Assembly: GCF_002836415.1 (NCBI RefSeq)
Contig: NZ_PJBP01000179.1
Coordinates: 62,001-126,000, forward strand
Direction of reading: 5' to 3'
DNA: 64,000 bases
Origin: Psychromonas sp. MB-3u-54
Lineage (GTDB): Bacteria; Pseudomonadota; Gammaproteobacteria; Enterobacterales; Psychromonadaceae
Position 1 is the stretch's first letter; each line of letters opens with the position of its first letter. A program made the position numbers and the translations under genes. Shown here one piece after another: positions 28,371-36,414 of this stretch. The notes below the pieces were generated by a model. That model searched no databases, was not told the origin of the DNA, and saw nothing but the letters and a program-made list of their open reading frames with translations.

Positions 28371-30638
28371 TTAATCAGTATGCTTGGTTAAAATCCAGCA
28401 CTGATGAATTTTTTTATTGCGTCTAAAGTCTTCCGGTATAGAGGACTGGCTGATATCTTTAACGTAAAAACCCAATGCTTTAATCGCATCAACATCTAAT
28501 TTAAAGCCACGTTTATTATTTGAGAAAATAATTTCACCCTGAGCATTTAAACGCTCACTGGCAGAAGTTAACAGTGCAACATGATCCTCCTGCACGTCAA
28601 ACACATCACTCATACGTTTGGAATTTGAGAAGGTTGGCGGATCGATAAAAATAAGATCATACATCTCATGGGCATGCTGCAGCCATTTGATACAGTCCTG
28701 CTGGATAAACTCATGTTTGCCTTTAATGCCGTTTTCTACAAAGTTATCTTCGCCCCAGGCAAGATAAGTCTTAGACATATCAACACTGGTGGTGGATTTA
28801 GCGCCACCCAGTGCAGCATGCACAGACGCGGTTGCCGTATAACAAAACAGATTTAAAAAATCTTTGTCTTTAGCCATTTTGCCAATCAGCAAACGGGTTG
28901 GACGATGATCTAAAAACAGGCCAGTATCCAAATAATCCTGTAAATTAACCAGCAGTTTAGCCTGTCCTTCATGGACAACTAATGACTGTTTTTTGGTGTC
29001 CAGTTTCTCATATTGCTGACGCCCTTTCTGACGTTCACGTACTTTAATGACCAGTTTATCATCGGGCAGGTTTAATACGTAGCGTACCGTTGAGACAACA
29101 TCTAGAAAGCGGCGACGTACTTTTTGGGTCTCAATCTCTTTCGGAGCGCGGTATTCTTGAATAATGATATATTCAGCGTAACGGTCAATGGCGACATTAT
29201 ATTCAGGTAAATCGGCATCATATAAGCGATAACATTCAACCCCTTCACGTTTTGCCCATTTTTCCAGTTGTTTTAGGTTTTTAAGTAAACGGTTAGCAAA
29301 TTCTTCAGCATAAATCGCCGGTTTGATTTGTTGAACTTCTTTAAAAACAAGCTCAGACTCACTGTCTTCTGCGGCTTCAGTTACACTTTCATTTTGACCC
29401 ATGGTCCAGGGATTGATAGGCTCAGAAGTTTCACTGTTTTTCTTAGTCTTAACCGCAGGTGCTGCTGGCGTGACAGGTTCAACTATTTCGGCGCTACGTT
29501 TTGGCGAAATACGGTAATTCTTAAGCACACACTCAATCGGGCCATTAAAGAATTTAAAACTTTTACCCGCACGCATGCCTAAACAACTTAACAGTTCAGT
29601 ATCCATGGCAAACATAGATAAATTCCAACCGGCAAAAGCATCTTTAAAATGATAACCAAGCTCAGTATAAAGCGTGATGGTATCACTGAAACTGCCTAAA
29701 CGTTCTCCGTAGGGAGGGTTAGTGATTAGCATCCCGGTTTCCAGCTCTTCGGGTGGTAGTACTTTTTTAGCATCGGTCACAGAAAATTCAATGACTTCAG
29801 CAACCCCTGCCCGTTGTGCATTTTTGCGCGCAATTTCAATCATATCTTTGCTTAAATCAGACCCGTAAAAACGTGTTTCACACTGATTAACTGCGCGGCG
29901 GCCATACACTTGTGCAGATGTTTTAAGGGTTTGCCAGCATTCCTGATCGTGTTTTTTCCACTTTTCAAAACCAAAGGTTTCACGCAATGAGCCCGGTGCG
30001 ATATTTAACGCCATCATGGCCGCTTCTATCACTAAAGTACCTGAGCCACACATTGGGTCTAAAAGGGCTTCACCCTGCCAACCACTGCGTTTAATAATAC
30101 CGGCTGCTAAGGTCTCACGCAGTGGCGCTTCACCTGCGATAGTACGGTAACCACGAAGGTGCAGCGGCGAACCTGAAAGGTCTAAATAAATAGTCGCCTT
30201 GTCTTTCCATAAACGGCCGTTAAAACGAATATCAGCATCGCGTTTTTGCACATTTGGGCGCTCATCAAAGTGCTTACGGAAACGATCCACAATCGCATCT
30301 TTAATTTTTAACGCACCAAACTGAGTATTACGAATTTCATCGTTGGTACCGGAAAAATCGATAGAGAAAGTTTTATCAACATCAAAATGCGTTTCCCAGG
30401 GAATATTACTGCAGCCTAAATACAGATCCATTGAATCTAACACTTTGAATTCAGAAAGTTTTAACAATACTCGGCTGGCAAAACGAGACCATAAACAAAC
30501 TTTATACCCTTGCTCTAAGGTGCCCTCGAATTTCACGCCACCATTCATTTGTTGCGGATTTTCAATACCCATCTCTTTTAGCTCAACTTCAAGCAGAGGG
30601 GCCAACCCTTTAGCGGTAGGGATAAAATAACTTAACAT
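28371..30638 (-). CDS. rlmL: bifunctional 23S rRNA methyltransferase RlmKL
   Basis: Fused enzyme: the N-terminal half makes m2G2445 and the C-terminal half m7G2069 of 23S rRNA. The 755-residue chain has a THUMP domain (about 40-155), RlmL catalytic motifs LLDPMCGSGTLVIEA and TNPPYGERLG, and the RlmK domain with NLFCYTATASVHAALGGA and LIFIDPPTFSNSKRM. A charged, Pro/Ala-rich linker of about 50 residues between the halves makes it longer than E. coli RlmKL (702). ATG 30638 has GTGAGAT upstream and fits the family; a GTG four codons earlier is unlikely. Confidence 0.95.
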   Translation of the reverse strand: MLSYFIPTAKGLAPLLEVELKEMGIENPQQMNGGVKFEGTLEQGYKVCLWSRFASRVLLKLSEFKVLDSMDLYLGCSNIPWETHFDVDKTFSIDFSGTNDEIRNTQFGALKIKDAIVDRFRKHFDERPNVQKRDADIRFNGRLWKDKATIYLDLSGSPLHLRGYRTIAGEAPLRETLAAGIIKRSGWQGEALLDPMCGSGTLVIEAAMMALNIAPGSLRETFGFEKWKKHDQECWQTLKTSAQVYGRRAVNQCETRFYGSDLSKDMIEIARKNAQRAGVAEVIEFSVTDAKKVLPPEELETGMLITNPPYGERLGSFSDTITLYTELGYHFKDAFAGWNLSMFAMDTELLSCLGMRAGKSFKFFNGPIECVLKNYRISPKRSAEIVEPVTPAAPAVKTKKNSETSEPINPWTMGQNESVTEAAEDSESELVFKEVQQIKPAIYAEEFANRLLKNLKQLEKWAKREGVECYRLYDADLPEYNVAIDRYAEYIIIQEYRAPKEIETQKVRRRFLDVVSTVRYVLNLPDDKLVIKVRERQKGRQQYEKLDTKKQSLVVHEGQAKLLVNLQDYLDTGLFLDHRPTRLLIGKMAKDKDFLNLFCYTATASVHAALGGAKSTTSVDMSKTYLAWGEDNFVENGIKGKHEFIQQDCIKWLQHAHEMYDLIFIDPPTFSNSKRMSDVFDVQEDHVALLTSASERLNAQGEIIFSNNKRGFKLDVDAIKALGFYVKDISQSSIPEDFRRNKKIHQCWILTKHTD

Positions 30639-30720
30639 ATAGGATCTCACGGTGTAATAGGAAAATAAAATGGGACGTATTGTACCCTTAAAATTCGATT
30701 ATCCCAACATAATTAATAAC

Positions 30721-30959
30721 GGCTGATGGCGGTCGGCTGTTAGCTGTCGAGCTGTCGAGCTGTCGAGCTGTCGAGCTTCGAGCTTCGAGCTTCGAGCTGT
30801 CGAGCTTCGAGCTTCGAGCTTCGAGCTTCGAGCTTCGAGCTTCGAGCTTCGAGCTTCGAGCTGTCGGCTGTCGGCTGTCGGCTGACAGCTGAAGACTGAC
30901 GGCTGACAACTGAAGACTGACGGCTGACGGCTGACGGCTGACGGCCGAAGTCTGACAGC
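30721..30959. repeat. tandem array of 7-8 bp units (GAGCTTC, GAGCTGTC, GGCTGTC, GGCTGAC)
   Basis: About 240 bases built almost entirely from short related units: GAGCTGTC (8 bp), runs of GAGCTTC (7 bp), then GGCTGTC and GGCTGAC. The array begins at the stop codon of the binding-protein gene (TAGCTGTC on the minus strand) and ends about 80 bases before rlmKL. A 108-codon frame through it is low-complexity and not a credible gene. Confidence 0.95.
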
Positions 30960-32212
30960 TAGTTTTTGATTGCTCTGATGGCCAGTGACAGAGAGTTGAC
31001 CGTAGTGGCGGCATCGGCGCTGGGATTGTTAAAATAGTTACTTATTATTTTGCTTATAATATTTTGCAAATGACTGGTGCTGGCTAAGTTTTGGGTAAAA
31101 GAAGGGACCAATTGTCCATTATTAAAATCAGTAAAAGATTTATGCGCACATTGATTCAATTGATCCATATTGATGCCCTGTCTCACTGGAATTGAACCTT
31201 TTGCGAGATTAAATTCAGCTTGAAATTTTTCGCTTAATAAGATGTCGATAAAGCTGCGTTGTATTTCCCGGGAATTTTTTCTGCCGTTTTTTTCAAAAAA
31301 AACAAAACTGTCGATGTTGTAACTGAAAAGCCCTTTACTTTCAGGAACATCTATACAGATATAATCCACCATGGCTTTTTTCCCCTGGGTATTCCACATC
31401 CCCATTGCCCAGTCTCCCATAAACTGCATACCGGCCTGATTATTGCTTATAAGTTGGCTCGCCTGATACCAATCTTTACCACGCATACTACTGTCCGTGT
31501 ATTGATATAAACGTTTAAATTGCTCAAACACATGGATCATTTCCGCTGACGTTAACAGCGCTTCATTATACTCAACAAAGGCTTGTTTATACTTTTCCGG
31601 CCCTAATAAAGACAAAGCCATCGATTCAAATAGCAGCGCATCCTGCCAGGCGGTGCCACCATGGGCGATAGCGATATAACCTGCAGCCTGTATTTTATTC
31701 GCAGTGGCGAAAAAACCCTGCCATGTTGTCGGCAAAGGGAGATCGAGCTCATCAAAAATGGCTTTATTAAGCCACAGCCAATTAACGCGATGAATATTAA
31801 CCGGGACAGCCATATATTGCCCATCAAAGGTCACCGTCTCGCGGACTATTTTGGGGAGAAAATCGGGCCATGTGCTGGTATCTGCTATCTTACCAATGTT
31901 TTCAAGCATGCCTATTTTTGCCCATTCACCAATATCCGGACCTTTAATATGTGCTACATCGGGAGGATTCCCCGAAAGTGCCCGCATTTGCAATACCCGC
32001 ACAGCACTTTCACCGCCAGCCCCCACAATGGCAAAATTATTCCATTTTATATTCTGCTCAAGTAATGCATCTTCAAGTATGCCTTGTGCTTCAGCTTCTC
32101 CTTTAGCTGTCCACCAGTGAAGCACCTCGACTTCTGCCGCATGAACATTGACAAAGCCTAAAAGAGCAGCCAGTAACATTAAATATTTGCTCACAGTATC
32201 CTGCTTTATCAT
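30959..32212 (-). CDS. sugar-type ABC substrate-binding protein (orphan)
   Basis: A 417-residue periplasmic binding protein of the CUT1/family 1 sugar type. The signal peptide ends VNVHA-A (about 25). Then come VEVLHWWTAKGEAEA, GNPPDVAHIKGPDIGEWAKIGMLENI, VPVNIHRVNWLWLNKAIFDELDLPLPTTWQGFF and GMQFMGDWAMGMW, all typical of glucose/mannose-type binding proteins such as Pseudomonas GtsA. No permease or ATPase gene is nearby. It overlaps the sensor kinase gene by four bases, so it is translated with it. I infer a sensing role or a permease encoded elsewhere. Confidence 0.88.
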   Translation of the reverse strand: MIKQDTVSKYLMLLAALLGFVNVHAAEVEVLHWWTAKGEAEAQGILEDALLEQNIKWNNFAIVGAGGESAVRVLQMRALSGNPPDVAHIKGPDIGEWAKIGMLENIGKIADTSTWPDFLPKIVRETVTFDGQYMAVPVNIHRVNWLWLNKAIFDELDLPLPTTWQGFFATANKIQAAGYIAIAHGGTAWQDALLFESMALSLLGPEKYKQAFVEYNEALLTSAEMIHVFEQFKRLYQYTDSSMRGKDWYQASQLISNNQAGMQFMGDWAMGMWNTQGKKAMVDYICIDVPESKGLFSYNIDSFVFFEKNGRKNSREIQRSFIDILLSEKFQAEFNLAKGSIPVRQGINMDQLNQCAHKSFTDFNNGQLVPSFTQNLASTSHLQNIISKIISNYFNNPSADAATTVNSLSLAIRAIKN

Positions 32213-33651
32213 AAATTAGACTTGTAAATTCTAGGTAAAGTGATGATCACCTCCAAACCACCCTGATCCCGATTAATAAGATGCAGCTGACCGTTATGTG
32301 CATTAATAATATTACGCGCAATGCCGAGTCCAAGACCATGGCCTTGCTGGTCATAATGTAAACGGCGATAGGGGGTGAATATATTCTTAAGTTCTTTAAC
32401 CGGAATACCCGGACCATTATCTTGAATTAAAATCTGCAAATTTTCATCACTGTCAATAAGATAAACCTTTACTGACTGACCATACTTAACCCCATTATCT
32501 ATTAAGTTAGAAAAACAGCGTTTTAACGCCAGAGGCTTACCGCGATAAAGTTCAATTTCCCCGCTGATAATCTCTATCTTATCGGGTTGTGAACTGCTGA
32601 TCTGCTCTAATAATTTCAGCACGTCAACTGACTGGATATTTTCATGTATATCGGTATCTTTGACCGTTTGTAATGCCCCCTTAACCAACATTTCTAAATC
32701 GTCTAAATCGTGATTAAAGGCGACTATCTGTTTTTCATTATCCAGTAATTCCACGCGCAATCGTAACCGGGTAATAGGGGTTTTTAAATCATGAGAAATA
32801 GAGCGGAATAACACTTCGCGATCTTGAATATAACGTTGTAATTTTTGCTGCATGCGATTAAATGCGCGTGTCGCCGTCACTATTTCAGAAGCCCCCTCTT
32901 CTTTAAGGGGTTTCTGAAATAAATCAATACTCATTTCAGACACCGCCAGGGCCAGTTGTTTTAGGGGCCGGGTTTGCCTAAAAAAGAATAAAGAGATGAA
33001 GATAAGTAAAATAAAGGTAGTAAAAACCAGCGTAATGACCTGTTGCGTTGATATAATTGAGTTTTGTGACAGCAGATAAGGGGGAGGTAAAATAGCCGCC
33101 AGATAAAGCCATTCATTCGCAGCCATTTCCACCTGCATCACTAAAACCGGTGGTTTAACGGAAGGAATTATCAAAGAATAAGCCCCCCAGGAAGGCGGCA
33201 AATTTTTTAATAAAACATCATTTTTTAGAACATGTAAGTCATCGGGATGGGAAAATTCTATGTGCAATTTTTTTTCCGTTGAAATTCGTCGCCTGAGCAC
33301 ATCCTTAACGGTTTTTATAATCTCACTTTTTAACTCGCTGTCCGCTATCGGACTGATATTGATAAGCTCACTGTTTAATGACACAAAAAAACGGCTACCG
33401 CCTAAATCTCGAAGTTGCTGTAACGCCAGATAACGATATTGCAGGGGCAAATCTTGAAAAAATGAAACCGTGCTTAAGGCATTTTCAGCCAAATTATTGG
33501 CATTCAGCAGCAGCGATTTTTCTTCACTTTCGGCAAACTGGTTTACCCAAAAAAAACTGCTCATCGCTTGTGCGACGATAACCGATAAAACGGTCAGCAA
33601 TAACATTCGGGAAACTAATGATCTGAATAATAAGCGCAAATAAACCATCAT
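32209..33651 (-). CDS. sensor histidine kinase, EnvZ-like
   Basis: A 480-residue membrane kinase: TM1 (about 14-36), a periplasmic domain of about 165 residues, TM2 (about 208-230), HAMP, the phospho-acceptor His287 in FRSISHDLKTPITRL, an N-box FSNLIDNGVKYG, and the G boxes IQDNGPGIP and GHGLGLGIA. It resembles kinases paired with OmpR-type regulators and, by context, the GtrS/GltR glucose system of Pseudomonas. It lies between the regulator (21-bp gap) and the binding protein (4-bp overlap). The signal is unknown; the periplasmic binding protein could present it. Confidence 0.9.
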   Translation of the reverse strand: MMVYLRLLFRSLVSRMLLLTVLSVIVAQAMSSFFWVNQFAESEEKSLLLNANNLAENALSTVSFFQDLPLQYRYLALQQLRDLGGSRFFVSLNSELINISPIADSELKSEIIKTVKDVLRRRISTEKKLHIEFSHPDDLHVLKNDVLLKNLPPSWGAYSLIIPSVKPPVLVMQVEMAANEWLYLAAILPPPYLLSQNSIISTQQVITLVFTTFILLIFISLFFFRQTRPLKQLALAVSEMSIDLFQKPLKEEGASEIVTATRAFNRMQQKLQRYIQDREVLFRSISHDLKTPITRLRLRVELLDNEKQIVAFNHDLDDLEMLVKGALQTVKDTDIHENIQSVDVLKLLEQISSSQPDKIEIISGEIELYRGKPLALKRCFSNLIDNGVKYGQSVKVYLIDSDENLQILIQDNGPGIPVKELKNIFTPYRRLHYDQQGHGLGLGIARNIINAHNGQLHLINRDQGGLEVIITLPRIYKSNL

Positions 33652-33672
33652 AATCCTGTATTGCTAAAAATA

Positions 33673-34398
33673 TTAATTGTTTTCATTAACATCGGCGATA
33701 AAAACGTATCCGGCACCGCGTATCGTTTTTATGATTTTTGGTGATTTAGCATCATCCTTTAAACACTGACGCAGGCGGCTAACATGGACATCAATACCCC
33801 GCTCGTTGGCAAAAGCATCCCGACCATGCAGTGCCTGGCAAATTTGATCTCGTGAAATGGCGCTATTGGCATTGTCTAAAAACAGGGTAAGTAATTGAAA
33901 ATCTGCACCGGTTAATGATAGCTCATGTTTATTTTCATCTATTAGAAGATGCTGTTTAGTATCAAGCTTCCAGTTTGAAAACAATAAATAGCGCGCCTTG
34001 GCAGTGGGCTGACTTTCTTCGCTGGCAAACTGTGTCCGCCTTAATAAAGCTTTAATACGTGCCAGTAATTCTCGAGGGCTAAAGGGTTTGGCTATATAAT
34101 CATCGGCACCAATTTCCAGACCTAACACACGATCCATTTCATCGGAGTTAGCGGTTAACATAATAATCGGCACATGCGACGTCTGCCGGATTCGTTGGCA
34201 AAGGATAAAACCGTCGTCACCGGGCAACATGATATCCAGTATGATTAAATCGGGCTGATAGACTAATAGTTGTTTACCCATTTCCAGGCCGTCTTCCGCG
34301 GTGATCACATCAAAGTTATTCTTTGATAAATATTCCGCTAACAATTCACGTATTGCCTGGTCATCATCTATCACTAAAACTTGCTTATTATTGGTCAC
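33673..34398 (-). CDS. OmpR family response regulator
   Basis: A 241-residue regulator. The receiver domain has acidic pocket DDD (about 11-13), phospho-acceptor Asp55 in LIILDIMLPGDDG, and the Thr/Lys switch residues in IIMLTAN and YIAKPFSPREL. The C-terminal winged helix (about 145-235) has ISRDQICQALHGRD, RGIDVHVSRLRQCL and IKTIRGAGYVF. First gene of the three-gene leftward operon with the kinase and binding protein, so it likely controls that operon and perhaps sugar-uptake genes elsewhere. Start ATG follows an AAAGGTAATAG site. Confidence 0.92.
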   Translation of the reverse strand: MTNNKQVLVIDDDQAIRELLAEYLSKNNFDVITAEDGLEMGKQLLVYQPDLIILDIMLPGDDGFILCQRIRQTSHVPIIMLTANSDEMDRVLGLEIGADDYIAKPFSPRELLARIKALLRRTQFASEESQPTAKARYLLFSNWKLDTKQHLLIDENKHELSLTGADFQLLTLFLDNANSAISRDQICQALHGRDAFANERGIDVHVSRLRQCLKDDAKSPKIIKTIRGAGYVFIADVNENN

Positions 34399-34662
34399 AT
34401 CTATTACCTTTAAAAACAGAAATCCACAAACTCATTATCCGCAGGATGTTAACGGAATCCTTTTTCAGTTAATAGCCGCGCCAGTAATTAATGACAAAAT
34501 AAGTAAGGCACTCAGCATAACATTTTTAAATGTGAGAAGAATATCTCAAAAAACATGCCTGCAACGATTCACTTTTTCCTTCAAAAATTTAATTTTACGC
34601 TTAATTTAAAGATTAAAATCAATCTCTAACAAAAAAAAAGAGAAATACCCTGTTTTTTACAC
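34399..34662. other. divergent regulatory region between the two-component operon and norspermidine operon
   Basis: No gene is seen. It must carry the leftward promoter of the response-regulator operon. The sequence is AT-rich with A- and T-runs near 34620-34680. Confidence 0.5.
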
Positions 34663-34690
34663 TTGCCAGCAAAAAAAACGATGATAAAAT
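34663..34690 (+). promoter_or_regulatory. promoter of leader ORF and norspermidine operon
   Basis: TTGCCA (34663-34668), 16-base spacer, TAAAAT (34685-34690) with an upstream TG at 34682-34683 giving an extended -10. Transcription would start near 34697, leaving a leader of about 290 bases before the first enzyme gene. Confidence 0.6.
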
Positions 34691-34778
34691 GCGCGCCCTA
34701 ACACGTAGAACAATCTATTTCTGCGGGTTTTAACACAACATTCACAGCAGCTTAAAATAATAATAGGAGCGTCATTAA

Positions 34779-34886
34779 ATGTATCGATCAATCTCACTTA
34801 ACCACGCTGCAGCCCTATTTTTTATTGGTTATGCTGTTTGTAACGCTTCATACCATACTTATTTAAACTCTCTCACTGAACCGTGA
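34779..34886 (+). CDS. 35-codon leader ORF upstream of the norspermidine operon
   Basis: ATG at 34779 has AGGAG nine bases upstream, the best ribosome site in the region, and the frame ends at TGA 34884-34886. The predicted 35-residue peptide begins MYRSISLNHAAALFFIGYAV, is hydrophobic in the middle, and ends SLTEP-stop. It lies between the promoter and the aminotransferase gene (34990). Position, size and the Pro-stop end, a context known to slow termination in leaders such as TnaC, suggest a regulatory leader peptide. It could instead be a small membrane protein. No family is known to me. Confidence 0.5.
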   Translation: MYRSISLNHAAALFFIGYAVCNASYHTYLNSLTEP

Positions 34887-34943
34887 GTTAATCGCTTAAT
34901 CCTCTGTATCACCCTCATTTTTCTAAAAGTAAGTAGAATCACT

Positions 34944-34964
34944 TTGACTCCATTTTATGGAGTA
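34944..34964 (+). promoter_or_regulatory. small hairpin before the aminotransferase start
   Basis: ACTCCAT TTT ATGGAGT forms a seven-bp stem around 34946-34962, between the leader ORF stop and the aminotransferase ribosome site (AAGGA, near 34978). It also contains an in-frame ATG (34957) that lacks a ribosome site. Confidence 0.45.
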
Positions 34965-34989
34965 CTTTAAAATATTTAAGGATCTCGTT

Positions 34990-36414
34990 ATGCAAAACGT
35001 CCTGAATTTGACGCCTGAAACACATTTATCCAACGATCAAGAAATCCCCCTAGTAAGCGAATTATATAATTTAACACCTGACAATGTGCTTTTAAGCCAA
35101 GAACATTATGAATCAGAAGTGCGTTCATATTCGCGTCGTTTGCCGCTGGCGATCAACAAAAGTCGAGGCGCTATTATTGAAGATACCAAAGGGCAAGTTT
35201 ATTTAGATTGCCTTGCGGGAGCCGGGACTTTGGCGCTTGGACACAACCATTTTGAAATCAACCAAGTGATGATAGAACAACTCAATCAAGGTGTGCCTTA
35301 TCAAACGCTGGATATTACGACCCCGGCGAAAGATAAATTCATTAAATCTGTCATGCAGTTTTTACCCCCTAATTTTGCTGAAAATGCGCGTATTCAATTT
35401 TGCGGCCCTTCTGGGGCAGATGCCATAGAAGCCTCGATTAAACTTGCAAAACTTTATACTAAGCGTAATACCATGATTTCTTTCCATGGTGCTTACCACG
35501 GCATGACCAATGGCGCATTATCATTGACCGGTAATCTGGGGGCTAAAAAACGCCGTAGCGGATTAATGTCCGATGTACACTTTTTCCCTTTCCCATACAG
35601 TTTACGTTGTACCTTTGGCCTGGGCGGGATGGAAGGTGCTAAACAGAGCATTCGTTATATAGAGTCGGTCTTAAGTGATGATGAAAGTGGCATTACTAAA
35701 CCCGCCGCTATTATTGTTGAACCTATTCAGGGGGAAGGCGGAGTAAACCCTGCGCCGGCTTTCTGGTTACAGGAACTGCGCCGTATTACCACTGAACAGG
35801 GAATTTTATTAATCTTTGATGAAATTCAGTGCGGTATCGGTCGTTCTGGAGACAATTTTGCTTTTGAAGAGTCCGGTATTGAACCTGATATTCTGGTCTT
35901 ATCCAAAGCGATTGGCGGCGGCATGCCCATGTCAGTTATTTTGTACAACAAAAAATTTGACTGCTGGAACGCAGGTGAACATACGGGTACTTTCCGTGGC
36001 AATCAGTTAGCCATGGCAAGCGGCGCTAAAACACTGGAAATTATCCAACGTGATAACCTCACCGACAATGCCAAACAACGCGGTGAACAGTTACGCGCTT
36101 TATTATGCGCCATTCAAACTGAAACAGATTGTATTGCCGAAGTACGCGGGCGCGGCTTAATGTGCGGCATAGAAATAGTTAAAGCAGGTGAATTTAACAC
36201 TCTGGGCCATCCGGTACACGATCCCGCACGTGCAGCACTGATTCAACGTGCCGCGTTAGAGCGTGGTTTAATCATTGAAAAAGGCGGCCGACAAGGCGCT
36301 GTATTACGCTTTTTACCGCCCCTGATTATCAGTGAAACACAAATCAACTTTGTTGCTGACACCGTTAAAGCGGCCATTATAGCCACCCAGGATGACGTCA
36401 TTGATGCAGCCTAA
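34990..36414 (+). CDS. L-2,4-diaminobutyrate:2-oxoglutarate aminotransferase
   Basis: Makes L-2,4-diaminobutyrate from aspartate semialdehyde, the first committed step to norspermidine. The 474-residue class III PLP aminotransferase shows DCLAGAGTLALGHNH, QFCGPSGADAIEASIKLAK, SFHGAYHGMTNGALSLTG, LLIFDEIQCGIGRSG and the PLP lysine K306 in LSKAIGGGMPMSV. I chose ATG 34990, preceded by AAGGA, rather than the in-frame ATG at 34957. It overlaps the decarboxylase gene in a different frame; in Vibrio the two enzymes are, to my knowledge, one fused protein. Confidence 0.92.
   Translation: MQNVLNLTPETHLSNDQEIPLVSELYNLTPDNVLLSQEHYESEVRSYSRRLPLAINKSRGAIIEDTKGQVYLDCLAGAGTLALGHNHFEINQVMIEQLNQGVPYQTLDITTPAKDKFIKSVMQFLPPNFAENARIQFCGPSGADAIEASIKLAKLYTKRNTMISFHGAYHGMTNGALSLTGNLGAKKRRSGLMSDVHFFPFPYSLRCTFGLGGMEGAKQSIRYIESVLSDDESGITKPAAIIVEPIQGEGGVNPAPAFWLQELRRITTEQGILLIFDEIQCGIGRSGDNFAFEESGIEPDILVLSKAIGGGMPMSVILYNKKFDCWNAGEHTGTFRGNQLAMASGAKTLEIIQRDNLTDNAKQRGEQLRALLCAIQTETDCIAEVRGRGLMCGIEIVKAGEFNTLGHPVHDPARAALIQRAALERGLIIEKGGRQGAVLRFLPPLIISETQINFVADTVKAAIIATQDDVIDAA

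Noticed and set aside
28371-30638. rlmKL read as two broken genes because of the long linker
   Set aside because: The frame is continuous and both catalytic domains are intact; the linker is only an insertion.
30688-31014. 108-codon frame through the heptamer array
   Set aside because: Low-complexity translation of 7-bp units (SKLEARS repeats), overlapping a real gene end; no start signal.
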